46,545 bases of DNA. It comes from a virus. The notes beneath the pieces were generated by a model that did not search any database, had not been told where the DNA came from, and saw only the letters and a list, made by a program, of their open reading frames with translations. A program made the translations under genes and the position numbers. The stretch covers positions 1 to 46,545 of the IMG/VR virus record IMGVR_UViG_3300029882_000040; one strand, 5' to 3'. Below, one piece after another: positions 14,718-22,255 of this stretch (position 1 is the first letter of the stretch; the number at the start of each line of letters is the position of its first letter).

Positions 14718-15070
14718 GCTTGAAAAGCGTGCGGTACTGCGACGAATGCGGAGCGGCCAAGACCATCGCCAACCATTGGTGGGCCGTCTCCAACACGGCG
14801 GAAGCGCCTCTGTTCATGACCTCCAAGAGCGCCGACAAGCTGCTGCACAAGGACGCGTTCCGGCTGGATTACTGCAGCTACACCTGCGTCGGCACGGTGT
14901 TCAACCGCTGGCTGGACACTGGCTCCGTCGTCAAGAAGAAGCCGCGCCCGATCAAGGCGGTGGCCGTTGCCAAGGCGATAGAACCCGAACTCGACGAGAC
15001 AGAGGAAGAGTACGCTCGGTTGCTTACACCGTCAGAGGTAGAAAAGGAAGCGTATGCAGCTGTTTATTGA
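14714..15070 (+). CDS. Zinc-binding protein, 118 aa
   Basis: Residues 9-12 (CDEC) and about 54-58 (CSYTC) form two Cys pairs around a Trp-rich core (NHWWAVSN), consistent with a zinc domain. The C-terminus is a charged tail. ATG 14714 follows AAGGGAGGCGGG. Function unknown. Confidence 0.68.
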   Translation: MSLKSVRYCDECGAAKTIANHWWAVSNTAEAPLFMTSKSADKLLHKDAFRLDYCSYTCVGTVFNRWLDTGSVVKKKPRPIKAVAVAKAIEPELDETEEEYARLLTPSEVEKEAYAAVY

Positions 15071-15524
15071 TTGTGACGGTGTGTTAGCGGACTTCGATCA
15101 ATACTTCATCGACCACTACGGACGACATCCGACACTGGTGGAGGAAGAGCACGGCAGTAAACGACTGTGGCAAGATCTGCAGGACCATGAAGATTACTAC
15201 TTCAAGCTGCCGCTCATGCCGGACGCCATGGAGCTGTACGATAGCGTCAAGCATCTGAATCCGATCATTCTGACTGGAAGACCAGCAAGCGGACTATGGG
15301 CCGTGGATCAAAAGATTCGTTGGACGGCCAAGCATTTTCCAGGCGTACCGACCATCGTCTGTCTATCGCGTGACAAGTGCCATCACATGACCGCGCCTGG
15401 AGACATACTCGTGGATGATCGGGTGAAGTACGCACCATTTTGGACTGACGCTGGCGGAGTGTTCGTTCATCACAAGTCGGCGGAAGCGACGATTGTTACA
15501 CTAGAGAGGCTGGGTTTGCTGTGA
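15054..15524 (+). CDS. HAD-family 5'(3')-deoxyribonucleotidase-like phosphatase, 156 aa
   Basis: The HAD motifs are plain: motif I DCDGVLADFD (nucleophile Asp6, acid Asp8), motif II IILTGRP, and motif IV ILVDDR. The size and DGVLADF wording match the deoxyribonucleotidase (NT5C-like) branch, which dephosphorylates dNMPs. A phage enzyme of this kind may trim host-type nucleotides during synthesis of modified DNA. ATG 15054 overlaps the previous gene by 17 bases, with AAAAGGAAGCG as SD. Confidence 0.85.
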   Translation: MQLFIDCDGVLADFDQYFIDHYGRHPTLVEEEHGSKRLWQDLQDHEDYYFKLPLMPDAMELYDSVKHLNPIILTGRPASGLWAVDQKIRWTAKHFPGVPTIVCLSRDKCHHMTAPGDILVDDRVKYAPFWTDAGGVFVHHKSAEATIVTLERLGLL

Positions 15525-15610
15525 AACATTTATGGCACGAGTTCATCGGCGTGCTTGGTATGATCTGGAGCGCTATTTTATTTCTATTCACAGGACTTGG
15601 TGATCAATGA
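15521..15610 (+). CDS. Micro-membrane protein, 29 aa
   Basis: GTG 15521 overlaps the previous TGA and the peptide ends in ATGA, overlapping the next start. It is one transmembrane helix (IGVLGMIWSAILFLFTGLG). Its purpose is unknown. Confidence 0.45.
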   Translation: MKHLWHEFIGVLGMIWSAILFLFTGLGDQ

Positions 15611-15780
15611 AGATATGGATTCTGAACGTACTGGTTAGTGACCAATACGGCACCATTGAGGACGTTGGTTACTTCTCTTCAAAGGAACTAACCGAAGCGG
15701 CGCAGGCTTCCATTCCAACGCAACTTAGTTTGGTGCGAGAGAAAGAGCTGGACAGACCGCTGGAACCGAGGTGGTTGTGA
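15607..15780 (+). CDS. Hypothetical protein, 57 aa
   Basis: ATG 15607 overlaps the previous stop. A strand-rich start (MKIWILNVLVSDQYG) and helical end are visible. Unknown. Confidence 0.5.
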   Translation: MKIWILNVLVSDQYGTIEDVGYFSSKELTEAAQASIPTQLSLVREKELDRPLEPRWL

Positions 15781-16115
15781 CGCCCTACTGCATACTGTTG
15801 GCGAAGCCAAACGACTCTGACGAGATCATTCGTAAATTATACCATGGGCTGGCGCGGTACTGCCATCCGGATGCGCGGCGTGGAATGCCAGAGGCGTCGC
15901 AGGAGAAGTTGAACTTCCAGTGGCACCGCATCACCGAAGCGTACTCAGCCATCAAGACTGACGCGCTGCGTGCACAGTGGGCGGCGTCGCAGTTTCTGCT
16001 GTCAGGGCAGTGTGGCAAGTGCGCAGGCTCGGGCGTGGTCGGTACACGTATGTTCAAGGGCAAGATAACGGAGTGCAAGGATTGCAAGGGAGAGGGACGC
16101 ACGCGTGATGGCTGA
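15771..16115 (+). CDS. J-domain/zinc-finger DnaJ-like protein, 114 aa
   Basis: Residues 1-60 resemble a J domain with the essential HPD tripeptide at 32-34 (YCHPDARRG). Residues about 80-110 contain CGKCAGSG and CKDCKGEG, the paired CxxCxGxG zinc-finger halves of DnaJ. This is therefore a minimal DnaJ that could recruit host DnaK. The start is GTG 15771 or GTG 15777, the latter overlapping the upstream TGA. The zinc halves resemble those of the stand-alone protein at 5508. Confidence 0.8.
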   Translation: MVVTPYCILLAKPNDSDEIIRKLYHGLARYCHPDARRGMPEASQEKLNFQWHRITEAYSAIKTDALRAQWAASQFLLSGQCGKCAGSGVVGTRMFKGKITECKDCKGEGRTRDG

Positions 16116-16128
16116 AAACCGGTCACGC

Positions 16129-16134
16129 TATAAT
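16129..16134 (+). promoter_or_regulatory. -10 box (TATAAT) with very short leader
   Basis: GCTATAATTG lies only 18 bases before ATG 16153. A start 6-7 bases downstream would give an mRNA that begins at the SD itself (AAGGAGG). Confidence 0.45.
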
Positions 16135-16152
16135 TGAAGCAAGGAGGTCGTT

Positions 16153-16608
16153 ATGGCCAAGAGAAAACAGAAACAGCAAGAAACAGTAGTTCAGCCAACC
16201 AACCACGACCGTGCCCCTTACTGGGAAGTATTCTTCAAGTGTCAGCGTAGTCCTGTTCTACGGAGCCAGCTGATTACTGCACTCATGGCAGGTAAACCGT
16301 TGGAAGTTGAACGGCTTCCACCAGCCGCGCTGCTGGACGTCGTAATGCTGTCCATGGTTACGCGTGAGTATTATCAAGCTGAGATAATTGACGATTACGT
16401 GGCTCTTCTTCGCAAGACTGACACTATTTGGCGCGAGCCGATGTGGACGTGCAAAATTTTCGACCAATACCACTTGCACACGGCGGACTACGTGGTACGC
16501 GGTTCTACTGAGCTCGTCAGCTACGAGGACAGATATTTGCCAGGGTTAGTGCAGTGGTATTTGAACGCCGAAGCACCATCGTACTTCAAGGAGGAAATCA
16601 CTAAGTGA
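16153..16608 (+). CDS. Hypothetical protein, 151 aa
   Basis: ATG 16153 follows AAGGAGGTCGTT, one of the best SDs here. The product is mixed alpha/beta with many aromatic residues and no recognised motif. The end overlaps the next ATG (TGATG). Confidence 0.65.
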   Translation: MAKRKQKQQETVVQPTNHDRAPYWEVFFKCQRSPVLRSQLITALMAGKPLEVERLPPAALLDVVMLSMVTREYYQAEIIDDYVALLRKTDTIWREPMWTCKIFDQYHLHTADYVVRGSTELVSYEDRYLPGLVQWYLNAEAPSYFKEEITK

Positions 16609-16718
16609 TGAAGACGCTGCGTAAGGAATGGCGGATAGCGCGCTACTACGGGGCCAGCAGGAAACTTGCTTTAAAGATAGTGTTTAGAAATTGGCGCTAC
16701 AAGCGCCTGGGCCTCTAA
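16608..16718 (+). CDS. Small basic protein, 36 aa
   Basis: The ATG overlaps the preceding stop and CAAGGAGGAAATC lies upstream. The peptide is strongly cationic with Trp and Tyr (WRIARYYGASRKLALKIVFR). It could contact nucleic acid or membranes; not recognised. Confidence 0.5.
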   Translation: MKTLRKEWRIARYYGASRKLALKIVFRNWRYKRLGL

Positions 16719-16762
16719 CGCAGCAACAACAATTCGTTTGGTTGAAAGAAGGAGCTTTACGA

Positions 16763-17017
16763 ATGTACGCATCGATCGATTTCGCCAATAAGACAGAACT
16801 CCGCGCAGCAATCAAGCAAGGTCAGACCGTAGTGGCATACTCACCCACGCTCGGTATGGCGGCTGTAACTGGTCGAACTAAGATTGAAGGGCCGTGGCCG
16901 ATTGGCGCGGTCGCAGCAGACGCCACCACGCAACAACCGGTGGTACGCTATCGCGGTCTGAACAGGTGGAGCGCGTGGGTCGACGTACGCGATATGCGCG
17001 TGGTGGCGGTGCACTAA
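16763..17017 (+). CDS. Hypothetical protein, 84 aa
   Basis: ATG 16763 follows GAAGGAGCTTTACGA. The product has a repeat-like beta pattern (TVVAYSPTLGMAAVTGRTKI; VRYRGLNRWSAWVDV) resembling small barrel proteins of phages. Function unknown. The structured noncoding segment follows. Confidence 0.65.
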   Translation: MYASIDFANKTELRAAIKQGQTVVAYSPTLGMAAVTGRTKIEGPWPIGAVAADATTQQPVVRYRGLNRWSAWVDVRDMRVVAVH

Positions 17018-17039
17018 GTTCGCAATGCGTGACCTCAGC

Positions 17040-17240
17040 TCGCTGGCAGACCGGGTGCGAAGTGTCTGCCGACTAAGGAGCTACGGACCAGGAAACTGGA
17101 CGTACGCTTCTCTGGACCTACCGCAACAACCTACCGAGTGTCCGGAGGGTTCTCTCGGACAGAGCAGCGCGGGACGCGGGTGCCCTTTCCATCCGGGTGC
17201 GCTGCGAGTGGTGAGTGGTAGGTCCAGAGAAGCGTAAGAT
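17040..17240 (+). ncRNA. Candidate structured noncoding RNA
   Basis: About 235 bases between two genes fold unusually well. Bases 17045-17050 (GGCAGA) pair with 17065-17070. Bases 17088-17099 (CCAGGAAACTGG) form a hairpin with a GAAA tetraloop. Bases 17103-17121 are perfectly complementary to 17218-17236, with three further pairs inside, making a 22-bp stem. That stem encloses two more hairpins: TGTCCG 17139-17144 with 17156-17161, and GCAGCGC 17164-17170 with 17199-17205. The only ORF across it (17025-17237) lacks an SD and follows the palindrome. I match it to no known RNA family; a DNA-level role is possible. Confidence 0.6.
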
Positions 17241-17253
17241 CAAGGAGAAAGAG

Positions 17254-17721
17254 ATGAGCACAACAACGAATGGAGAAGTTTGCTTTGGAGTACTGCTAAA
17301 TGACGAGGCGGAGGAATTTGAGCTGCCTTGGATGGCGGCAGACGTTGACTGTGACGAAGAGGAGTGGTGGCTGAAGGTGAACGGCTACAAGCCGCCGTTT
17401 GAGCTCTTCACAGAAGATGGCGACTACATCGGCGGTGTAGAGCCGCCGCGTGCGAAGGTGCGTGAGTACTACGCGCACAAAACCGCGTGGATGAAGCTGA
17501 ACCCATTGCCGTTCGAATTGGTTAATTACCGCAGCGGTGATTGCCCCATGTACATACTGGCCGTGCCTGGAACGGTGCAGACGGCCAATCGTGGATATCC
17601 GAAGGAGTTGACGCTGGACACGCGCATCCGCCCACTGAGGCAGATAGTGCTGCGTGAATTTTGCAAGAAGTACAACCTACCCACTGAATTCAAGTGGTGG
17701 CTTACAAGCTACTGGGGCTGA
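17254..17721 (+). CDS. Hypothetical acidic protein, 155 aa
   Basis: ATG 17254 follows CAAGGAGAAAGAG, 17 bases after the long stem of the structured segment, so that structure may sit in its leader. The first half is acidic and aromatic (DVDCDEEEWWLKVNGYKPP), the second basic. No family is recognised. Confidence 0.65.
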   Translation: MSTTTNGEVCFGVLLNDEAEEFELPWMAADVDCDEEEWWLKVNGYKPPFELFTEDGDYIGGVEPPRAKVREYYAHKTAWMKLNPLPFELVNYRSGDCPMYILAVPGTVQTANRGYPKELTLDTRIRPLRQIVLREFCKKYNLPTEFKWWLTSYWG

Positions 17722-17722
17722 C

Positions 17723-18169
17723 ATGCAGACCTTCCTTCCCTACAAGTCGTTCGTCAAATCGGCCGCGTGCCTGGATAATAAGCGGTTGGGCAAGCAGCGC
17801 GTGGAAGCCTACCAGCTGCTGAACGCGCTGCTAGGCTTGACGCACAAGCCAGGATCCGCCGTGCGCAAAGGATGGACCAACCATCCGGCAGCGTTGATGT
17901 GGAAAGGCCATGAAGGCGTTTTGTACCAATACGCTTGCATTGTATGCGACGAGTGGAAGCGACGCGGATTCAAGAACGAGGCCATGGAGGCTAATCTTCT
18001 GCGGCTGTTCAACGTAGTCGCTGTGCGCTTGATAAAGACATCGACGAGTCCAACGTGGCTAGGTAGTAGGAAGTTCCATGCGTCGCATCGCAGCAATCTA
18101 CTGCGGAAGGATGCAGCGTGGTATGGGAAGTTCAACTGGAAGGAGCCGGCAGACCTGGAGTACGTCTGA
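17723..18169 (+). CDS. Pyrimidine-dimer DNA glycosylase/MSMEG_6728-like protein, 148 aa
   Basis: MQTFLPYKSFVKSAACLD followed by NKRLGKQRVEAYQLL, GWTNHPAALMWKG, and FHASHRSNLLRKD is the signature of the family grouped with T4 endonuclease V-type pyrimidine dimer glycosylases. T4 endonuclease V cuts at UV dimers using its N-terminal Thr amine; that residue is Gln2 here, so the reaction may differ. ATG 17723 begins one base after the previous gene. DNA repair or modified-base handling is inferred. Confidence 0.82.
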   Translation: MQTFLPYKSFVKSAACLDNKRLGKQRVEAYQLLNALLGLTHKPGSAVRKGWTNHPAALMWKGHEGVLYQYACIVCDEWKRRGFKNEAMEANLLRLFNVVAVRLIKTSTSPTWLGSRKFHASHRSNLLRKDAAWYGKFNWKEPADLEYV

Positions 18170-18191
18170 CCGGTGCAGAAGGAGAAGTAGC

Positions 18192-18530
18192 ATGCCATTT
18201 GACGCAATGTACGACCAAGGAGTAGGTTTGAACCTGACGTCTAAGCCGCCTCTAGTAATACACCACAGTCCATGTCTTGACGGCTTCACCGCTGCGTGGG
18301 CCATGTGGCTGCAGTACCCTGACGCCGAGTTCGTGCCGGGCGTGTACGGACAGGCTCCTCCGGATTGCACCGATCGTGACGTGTACCTGTTGGACTTCAG
18401 CTACAAGCTGGAAGTCATCGACGCCATGCAGCGTGTCGCCAAGAGCATCACCATCTTGGACCACCACAAGACGGCCGAGAAGGACCTGTCCAATCTCTGG
18501 TCGCTGAACGACTGCAAAGGGGGTCACGAA
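18192..18530 (+). CDS. DHH phosphoesterase, N-terminal part (frameshifted)
   Basis: ATG 18192 follows AGAAGGAGAAGTAGC. The frame gives VIHHSPCLDGFTAAWA, then VYLLDFSY and ILDHHKTAE (D90-H91-H92), the metal-binding motifs of DHH phosphoesterases. After the run of five G at 18519-18523 the frame turns to nonsense-like sequence, while the rest of the family continues one base over at 18532. A single extra G would explain this; a genuine +1 shift is possible. DHH enzymes cleave oligonucleotides or cyclic dinucleotides. Confidence 0.75.
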
Positions 18531-18531
18531 C

Positions 18532-19119
18532 GTGACGTGCATCTTCGACATGACCAAGTCCGGCGCGCGGTTGGCATGGGAGTGGTTCCATCCGCACACC
18601 GAGGTTCCCATGCTGGTCAGGGCAGTGGAGGACCGCGACCTGTGGCGCTTTTCTCTCGCGTACACCAAAGAACTAAACGCCGTATTGTTCAGCTACGACT
18701 ACGACTTCAAAATATGGGGTTCCTTATCGCGACAAATGGAGTCTATTCCTGGTCTTGCCAGCATGCTGGAGGCCGGTCGAGCCATCCTTCGCAAGCAGGA
18801 CAAGGACGTTCGCGAGCTTATCGGCATGACGAAGATGCGTCGTAGCATCGGCGGAATCATGGTGCCGTGTGCCAACATGCCGTATACGCTGGCCTCGGAT
18901 GCAGCGAACTTGATGGCGGAGGGTAAGCCATTCGCCGCCACGTACTACAGCGACAAGGACGGCTTTGCGGTGTTCAGCCTGCGCTCCAGGGAGGATGGCG
19001 CTGACGTCAGCGAGATAGCCAAGAAGTACGGCGGAGGAGGCCACAAGCATGCCGCTGGGTTCCGCATCGAGTTGGTGAATCACATGCTCGGGTTGTACGA
19101 CTATGAGAGGACAAAATGA
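18532..19119 (+). CDS. DHH phosphoesterase, C-terminal part with DHHA1 domain
   Basis: This frame carries FDMTKSGARLAWEW, AVEDRDLWRF and the DHHA1 signature GGGGHKHAAGF near its end, completing the protein begun at 18192. Removing one G from the run at 18519-18523 joins the two into about 308 residues, a usual length. There is no good SD for an independent start at GTG 18532. Phage DHH-DHHA1 proteins may degrade nano-RNA or signalling nucleotides; substrate unknown. Confidence 0.78.
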   Translation: MTCIFDMTKSGARLAWEWFHPHTEVPMLVRAVEDRDLWRFSLAYTKELNAVLFSYDYDFKIWGSLSRQMESIPGLASMLEAGRAILRKQDKDVRELIGMTKMRRSIGGIMVPCANMPYTLASDAANLMAEGKPFAATYYSDKDGFAVFSLRSREDGADVSEIAKKYGGGGHKHAAGFRIELVNHMLGLYDYERTK

Positions 19120-19463
19120 CGGAGATCAAGATTCTAAGCGCGCTGTTCGTATTGTTGTTCGGCCTGAACGTGTGGTTGCGCAGCCATCCAGTCAAGAAGC
19201 GGAATACAAGCATGAAGCTGATACCACTTCTGTTAGTAGTAGTTGGCTTGACCGGTTGCTCTTTGCGTCCAAGTCTGGACGTTCACCTTTATTGCGGAAA
19301 ACACGATACATGGCAGGTCTGTGTGCGGTGCCCGGCAGGATTCAAGCCAAAGGTGCAATGGAGACCGCTTAACGGCGAAGTTGGCGACAACGTAGTTACG
19401 GCATTCACCGATGCGCAGGCCGCGCGGTGTGTCGTCGACTGGAAAAGCTTGGTGAAACGCTGA
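19116..19463 (+). CDS. Membrane protein/lipoprotein with two possible starts, 115 aa
   Basis: From ATG 19116 the protein begins with a transmembrane segment (ILSALFVLLFGLNVWL). An internal in-frame ATG at 19212 starts a textbook lipoprotein signal (MKLIPLLLVVVGLTGCS, lipobox LTGC). The long form would have two hydrophobic segments; the short one would be an 83-residue lipoprotein. The SD before 19212 is poor. Four Cys after the lipobox suggest an oxidised extracytoplasmic domain. Role unknown. Confidence 0.62.
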   Translation: MTEIKILSALFVLLFGLNVWLRSHPVKKRNTSMKLIPLLLVVVGLTGCSLRPSLDVHLYCGKHDTWQVCVRCPAGFKPKVQWRPLNGEVGDNVVTAFTDAQAARCVVDWKSLVKR

Positions 19464-19651
19464 TGGCGCACTTGTGGAGATGGTCGGTGCCGAAGGACGA
19501 ATGGGAGCTGATCACGCAGGCTACGGACGAGAACAGGCAGACCGTGCTGCGCGGCTACAAGCGACGCGACCGCAAGGGCGTGCGGTTCAAGTGGACTGCC
19601 ACGCAGGAAAAGCCGAAGAAGTTCAGGACGAGGGTGAAGAAGGAGGTTTGA
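19463..19651 (+). CDS. Hypothetical basic protein, 62 aa
   Basis: The ATG overlaps the previous TGA (TGATG). Highly basic in its second half (RGYKRRDRKGVRFKW; KKFRTRVKKEV), it may bind nucleic acid. Not recognised. Confidence 0.6.
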   Translation: MAHLWRWSVPKDEWELITQATDENRQTVLRGYKRRDRKGVRFKWTATQEKPKKFRTRVKKEV

Positions 19652-19652
19652 G

Positions 19653-19811
19653 ATGACAAGGGAGCATGGCACGGACTACGGTGCGCCGTTAACTGACTAT
19701 GAGATAGAGGCATTGCGCTGTCTTATCGGCAGTCATAAGTACAAGGATGTCGGCAATGAGGATGGCAAGGGCCGGTGTGTAACCTGTGGGGAGGAAGAAT
19801 CCGATGAGTAA
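19653..19811 (+). CDS. Small zinc-knuckle protein, 52 aa
   Basis: ATG 19653 follows AAGGAGGTTTGAG. Near the C-terminus it has GRCVTCGEEE, a CxxC knuckle, with an upstream Cys and His (LRCLIGSHKY) that could complete the site. Function unknown. Confidence 0.55.
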   Translation: MTREHGTDYGAPLTDYEIEALRCLIGSHKYKDVGNEDGKGRCVTCGEEESDE

Positions 19812-19826
19812 ACTCTGGAGGCTGTG

Positions 19827-20096
19827 GTGAAGATTTTCAAGTATGCACTACAGATAGAGGATGAGCAAACGGTGGAGCTGCCATTATGCTCTACCATACT
19901 ATTCACTGGCGCGAATAATGGCGAGCTTTGTATCTGGGTACAGGTCCTGAACCCAAACGCGGCTAAGAAGCCGCACAAGCTGTTTATTCATGGTACTGGG
20001 CGTGAAATTAACGGCATGCTACAAAAGAAGTATCTAGGTTCAGTCGTGATGGAACCCTTCGTTTGGCACGTATTTCTCGAGGTGCCGCGTGGCTAA
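19827..20096 (+). CDS. DUF7352-type phage protein, 89 aa
   Basis: GTG 19827 is chosen over GTG 19824 because it lies at better spacing from CTGGAGG. The layout (MKIFKYALQIEDEQTVELP, a central LCIWVQV strand, FIHGTGREI, and a final WHVFLEV) is that of the DUF7352 phage family as I recall it. It is a small beta protein of unknown function, common in phage genomes. Confidence 0.75.
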   Translation: MKIFKYALQIEDEQTVELPLCSTILFTGANNGELCIWVQVLNPNAAKKPHKLFIHGTGREINGMLQKKYLGSVVMEPFVWHVFLEVPRG

Positions 20097-21087
20097 CCTC
20101 TGGAAACCTATGCTCGCCGCCAAACCCGATCCCAAGGAACTAGACGCCACCCTGGAGAAGCTCTTCACGCTCGGTCGCACGTGGCTGGCGTCGCCGAAGC
20201 TGGACGGCATACGCGTAACGGTGCAGAACGGCAGGCTGTACAGCCGATCGTTGAAGCTCATCCCCAATAAGGCCATGCAGCAGCTATGGGGGCGTGAGGA
20301 GCTCGACGGTCTTGATGGAGAAGTTATCGTTGGATCGCCCACGGCTGAGGACTGCTTCAATCGCTCCACCAGCGTGGTCATGAGCCGGGATAAACCAGCC
20401 GACGATGCTACGTTCAACATATTTGATTGCTACGACGAGATGGAGCCCTTCGAGATTCGACTGAGTAATGCGACATCGACGGCCGATCAACGACCATTCA
20501 TGAATCTTGCTGGTAACCACTCTACTACTGAGCGCTTCATACGTCGCGTGCCGCACACGGTTATCAAGACTCTGGAGCAGCTGGCCTCTTACGAAGGAAA
20601 GCAGACAGGCTTAGGCCACGAAGGAATCATGTTGCGCGACCCAATCGGCGCGTACAAGCACGGCCGCTCCACGGTCAAGGAGGGCGGGCTGATCGCCGTC
20701 AAGCGGTTCGTGGACGCCGAGGCCGTGGTGATCGGCACGTACGAGCAAATGGAGAACACGAATCAGCGGGTGGTTAACGAACTCGGCAAGATGAAGCGCT
20801 CCAGCCACAAGGCCGGTAAGGTCGGGAAGGGGACACTGGGAGGGTTCACGGTAAGACCGTTGGCGTGTGCTTGTGAAGCATGTCTTCGTGACAGGTCCGA
20901 GGCGTGTCTGCGACAGTTCAGCATCGGCACCGGTCAGGGTCTTACGGACGCGGTGCGCCTGGAGCTCTGGAAGAAGCGTAATACGCTACCGGGTAAGATC
21001 ATCAAGTTCCGCTACCAGCTTATAGGCACCAAGGACGCACCTAGACAGCCGATATTTCTGGGCTGGCGGGACCCGCGCGACCTGTAG
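20089..21087 (+). CDS. ATP-dependent DNA ligase, 332 aa
   Basis: Motif I is SPKLDG with adenylated Lys37. DGLDGEVIVG gives motif III, HEGIMLR motif IV and LIAVKRF the motif V region; an OB-fold domain follows. The length is close to T7-type ligases (about 360). The enzyme seals nicks in phage DNA. A Cys-rich insertion near residues 262-276 (ACACEACLRDRSEAC) is unusual for the family and may bind zinc. GTG 20089 overlaps the previous gene by 8 bases. Confidence 0.9.
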   Translation: MANLWKPMLAAKPDPKELDATLEKLFTLGRTWLASPKLDGIRVTVQNGRLYSRSLKLIPNKAMQQLWGREELDGLDGEVIVGSPTAEDCFNRSTSVVMSRDKPADDATFNIFDCYDEMEPFEIRLSNATSTADQRPFMNLAGNHSTTERFIRRVPHTVIKTLEQLASYEGKQTGLGHEGIMLRDPIGAYKHGRSTVKEGGLIAVKRFVDAEAVVIGTYEQMENTNQRVVNELGKMKRSSHKAGKVGKGTLGGFTVRPLACACEACLRDRSEACLRQFSIGTGQGLTDAVRLELWKKRNTLPGKIIKFRYQLIGTKDAPRQPIFLGWRDPRDL

Positions 21088-21098
21088 CCCATCCGGGT

Positions 21099-21104
21099 TA
21101 TAAT
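21099..21104 (+). promoter_or_regulatory. -10 box (TATAAT)
   Basis: GGTTATAATTAAG begins 12 bases after the ligase stop. A -35 at usual spacing is not evident. Confidence 0.5.
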
Positions 21105-21191
21105 TAAGCCAGCAACCAAACTTTACAGTAACTAGATACCAAGACGTACGTGACCAAACTACACCGTAACTCAGAAGCCGAGGACTACAGA

Positions 21192-21476
21192 ATGATCATG
21201 CAGTGGAAACAGCAAGGCAATGATTACACAGCAAGCTGGCAGGGGATTCATTTCGTGCTATTTGAGCATCCTACAACGAAGCGTTGGAACTTGTTCGCCG
21301 ACGGAAAGCAAGTTCGGCAGACTTGGTCCAAGGCTCGTTTGGCGATGGAGCAGATTGACGGCAAGCAGCAAGCGTTGGTGCTGAAGGCGTCGAGGGCGCA
21401 GGCACCTCGTCTGAGTCTGGAACTGCACACTACGTCGGCTCGTACGAGCGAGGTTGGTGAAGCGCGTGGCCACTAA
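21192..21476 (+). CDS. Hypothetical protein, 94 aa (alternative start GTG 21150)
   Basis: ATG 21192 follows CCGAGGACTACAG; GTG 21150 would add 14 residues but lacks an SD. The core (YTASWQGIHFVLFEHPTTKR, then WNLFADGKQV) looks like a small antiparallel beta sheet with a helix. First gene after a promoter. Function unknown. Confidence 0.65.
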   Translation: MIMQWKQQGNDYTASWQGIHFVLFEHPTTKRWNLFADGKQVRQTWSKARLAMEQIDGKQQALVLKASRAQAPRLSLELHTTSARTSEVGEARGH

Positions 21477-21972
21477 GACCGCACTCAAGCTGGACATCAC
21501 TCCGGAGGTTACAGCGGCCAGCAAGGCACTGTCTCCGGCTGTGAAGCGACTGACGAAGATACTGGCTGGATTCGACGCCGACAGCATTCCGTACGGCGCA
21601 CTTGCCGATTCGCTCTATGATCTGAAACAACTCAGCAAGATTCTCAACAGTATTACAGTACCATTCGACGACCTACTACTTCCGTCGGTGAAAGCTACGG
21701 AAGAGCATTTTGTGCAGAAGCTGGCCGTGGGCGAGTCCAGCGGCGTGCAAGGGCTGAAGAGCCGCGTGCAGGTGACGGAGTCCATTATTCCGGTTGTGAA
21801 GGATTGGGAGAAGTTCTACGCCCACATCAAGAAGAAGGGGGAATTCGAATTACTCAATCGAGCAGTGAACCGAGCGGCGGTACAGGAGCGCTGGGACGCG
21901 AAGAAGCAAGTTCCGGGCGTAGACAAGTTCCATGCAAAGAAAGTGAGTGTGACGAAGTTGAGCGGGAAGTAA
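21466..21972 (+). CDS. Conserved-type phage protein, possible DNA-metabolism accessory, 168 aa
   Basis: The start is GTG 21466 or GTG 21457, behind CGAGGTTGG. The central and C-terminal parts (VQGLKSRVQVTESIIPVVKD; WDAKKQVPGVDKFHAKKVS) recall a phage protein family usually found in the replication/recombination region. Helices dominate and a beta region lies at the C-terminus. No catalytic residues are recognisable; position among ligase, DNA-binding candidate and polymerase genes suggests an accessory role. Confidence 0.72.
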   Translation: MATKTALKLDITPEVTAASKALSPAVKRLTKILAGFDADSIPYGALADSLYDLKQLSKILNSITVPFDDLLLPSVKATEEHFVQKLAVGESSGVQGLKSRVQVTESIIPVVKDWEKFYAHIKKKGEFELLNRAVNRAAVQERWDAKKQVPGVDKFHAKKVSVTKLSGK

Positions 21973-22023
21973 CTCCGGTCGATCCAGAAGATATTCTTCC
22001 CTCCATCTACTAAGGAATTGCTA

Positions 22024-22242
22024 ATGAGAGAACATTTCTGCGAAGACTGTCGAGACGAACGAATTCAGTTGAATCATCTGGTCGGTCAGCGAATCACAAA
22101 GGCGCAGGTCAACTGCGATGGACCCGGTACCTACACGTTTGAATTTGAAGATGGTACCGTACTTAGCATTACGTCGTCAGGTAGCGATCTTACTACTACC
22201 GATGCAACGTTCACGATACCAAAACACACCAAGAAAATGTAG
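22024..22242 (+). CDS. Hypothetical protein with CxxC, 72 aa
   Basis: ATG 22024 follows CTAAGGAATTGCT. The start CEDCRDERIQLNHLVG puts a CxxC knuckle beside a beta domain (YTFEFEDGTVLSITSSGSDL). Reminiscent of small phage proteins with a ligand-binding barrel; not assigned. Confidence 0.62.
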   Translation: MREHFCEDCRDERIQLNHLVGQRITKAQVNCDGPGTYTFEFEDGTVLSITSSGSDLTTTDATFTIPKHTKKM

Positions 22243-22255
22243 TGCAAGGAGCATT

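Noticed and set aside
17025-17237. Plus-strand ORF of 70 codons
   Set aside because: There is no SD, and it runs across a long perfect inverted repeat and internal hairpins, so an RNA or DNA structure explains the segment better.
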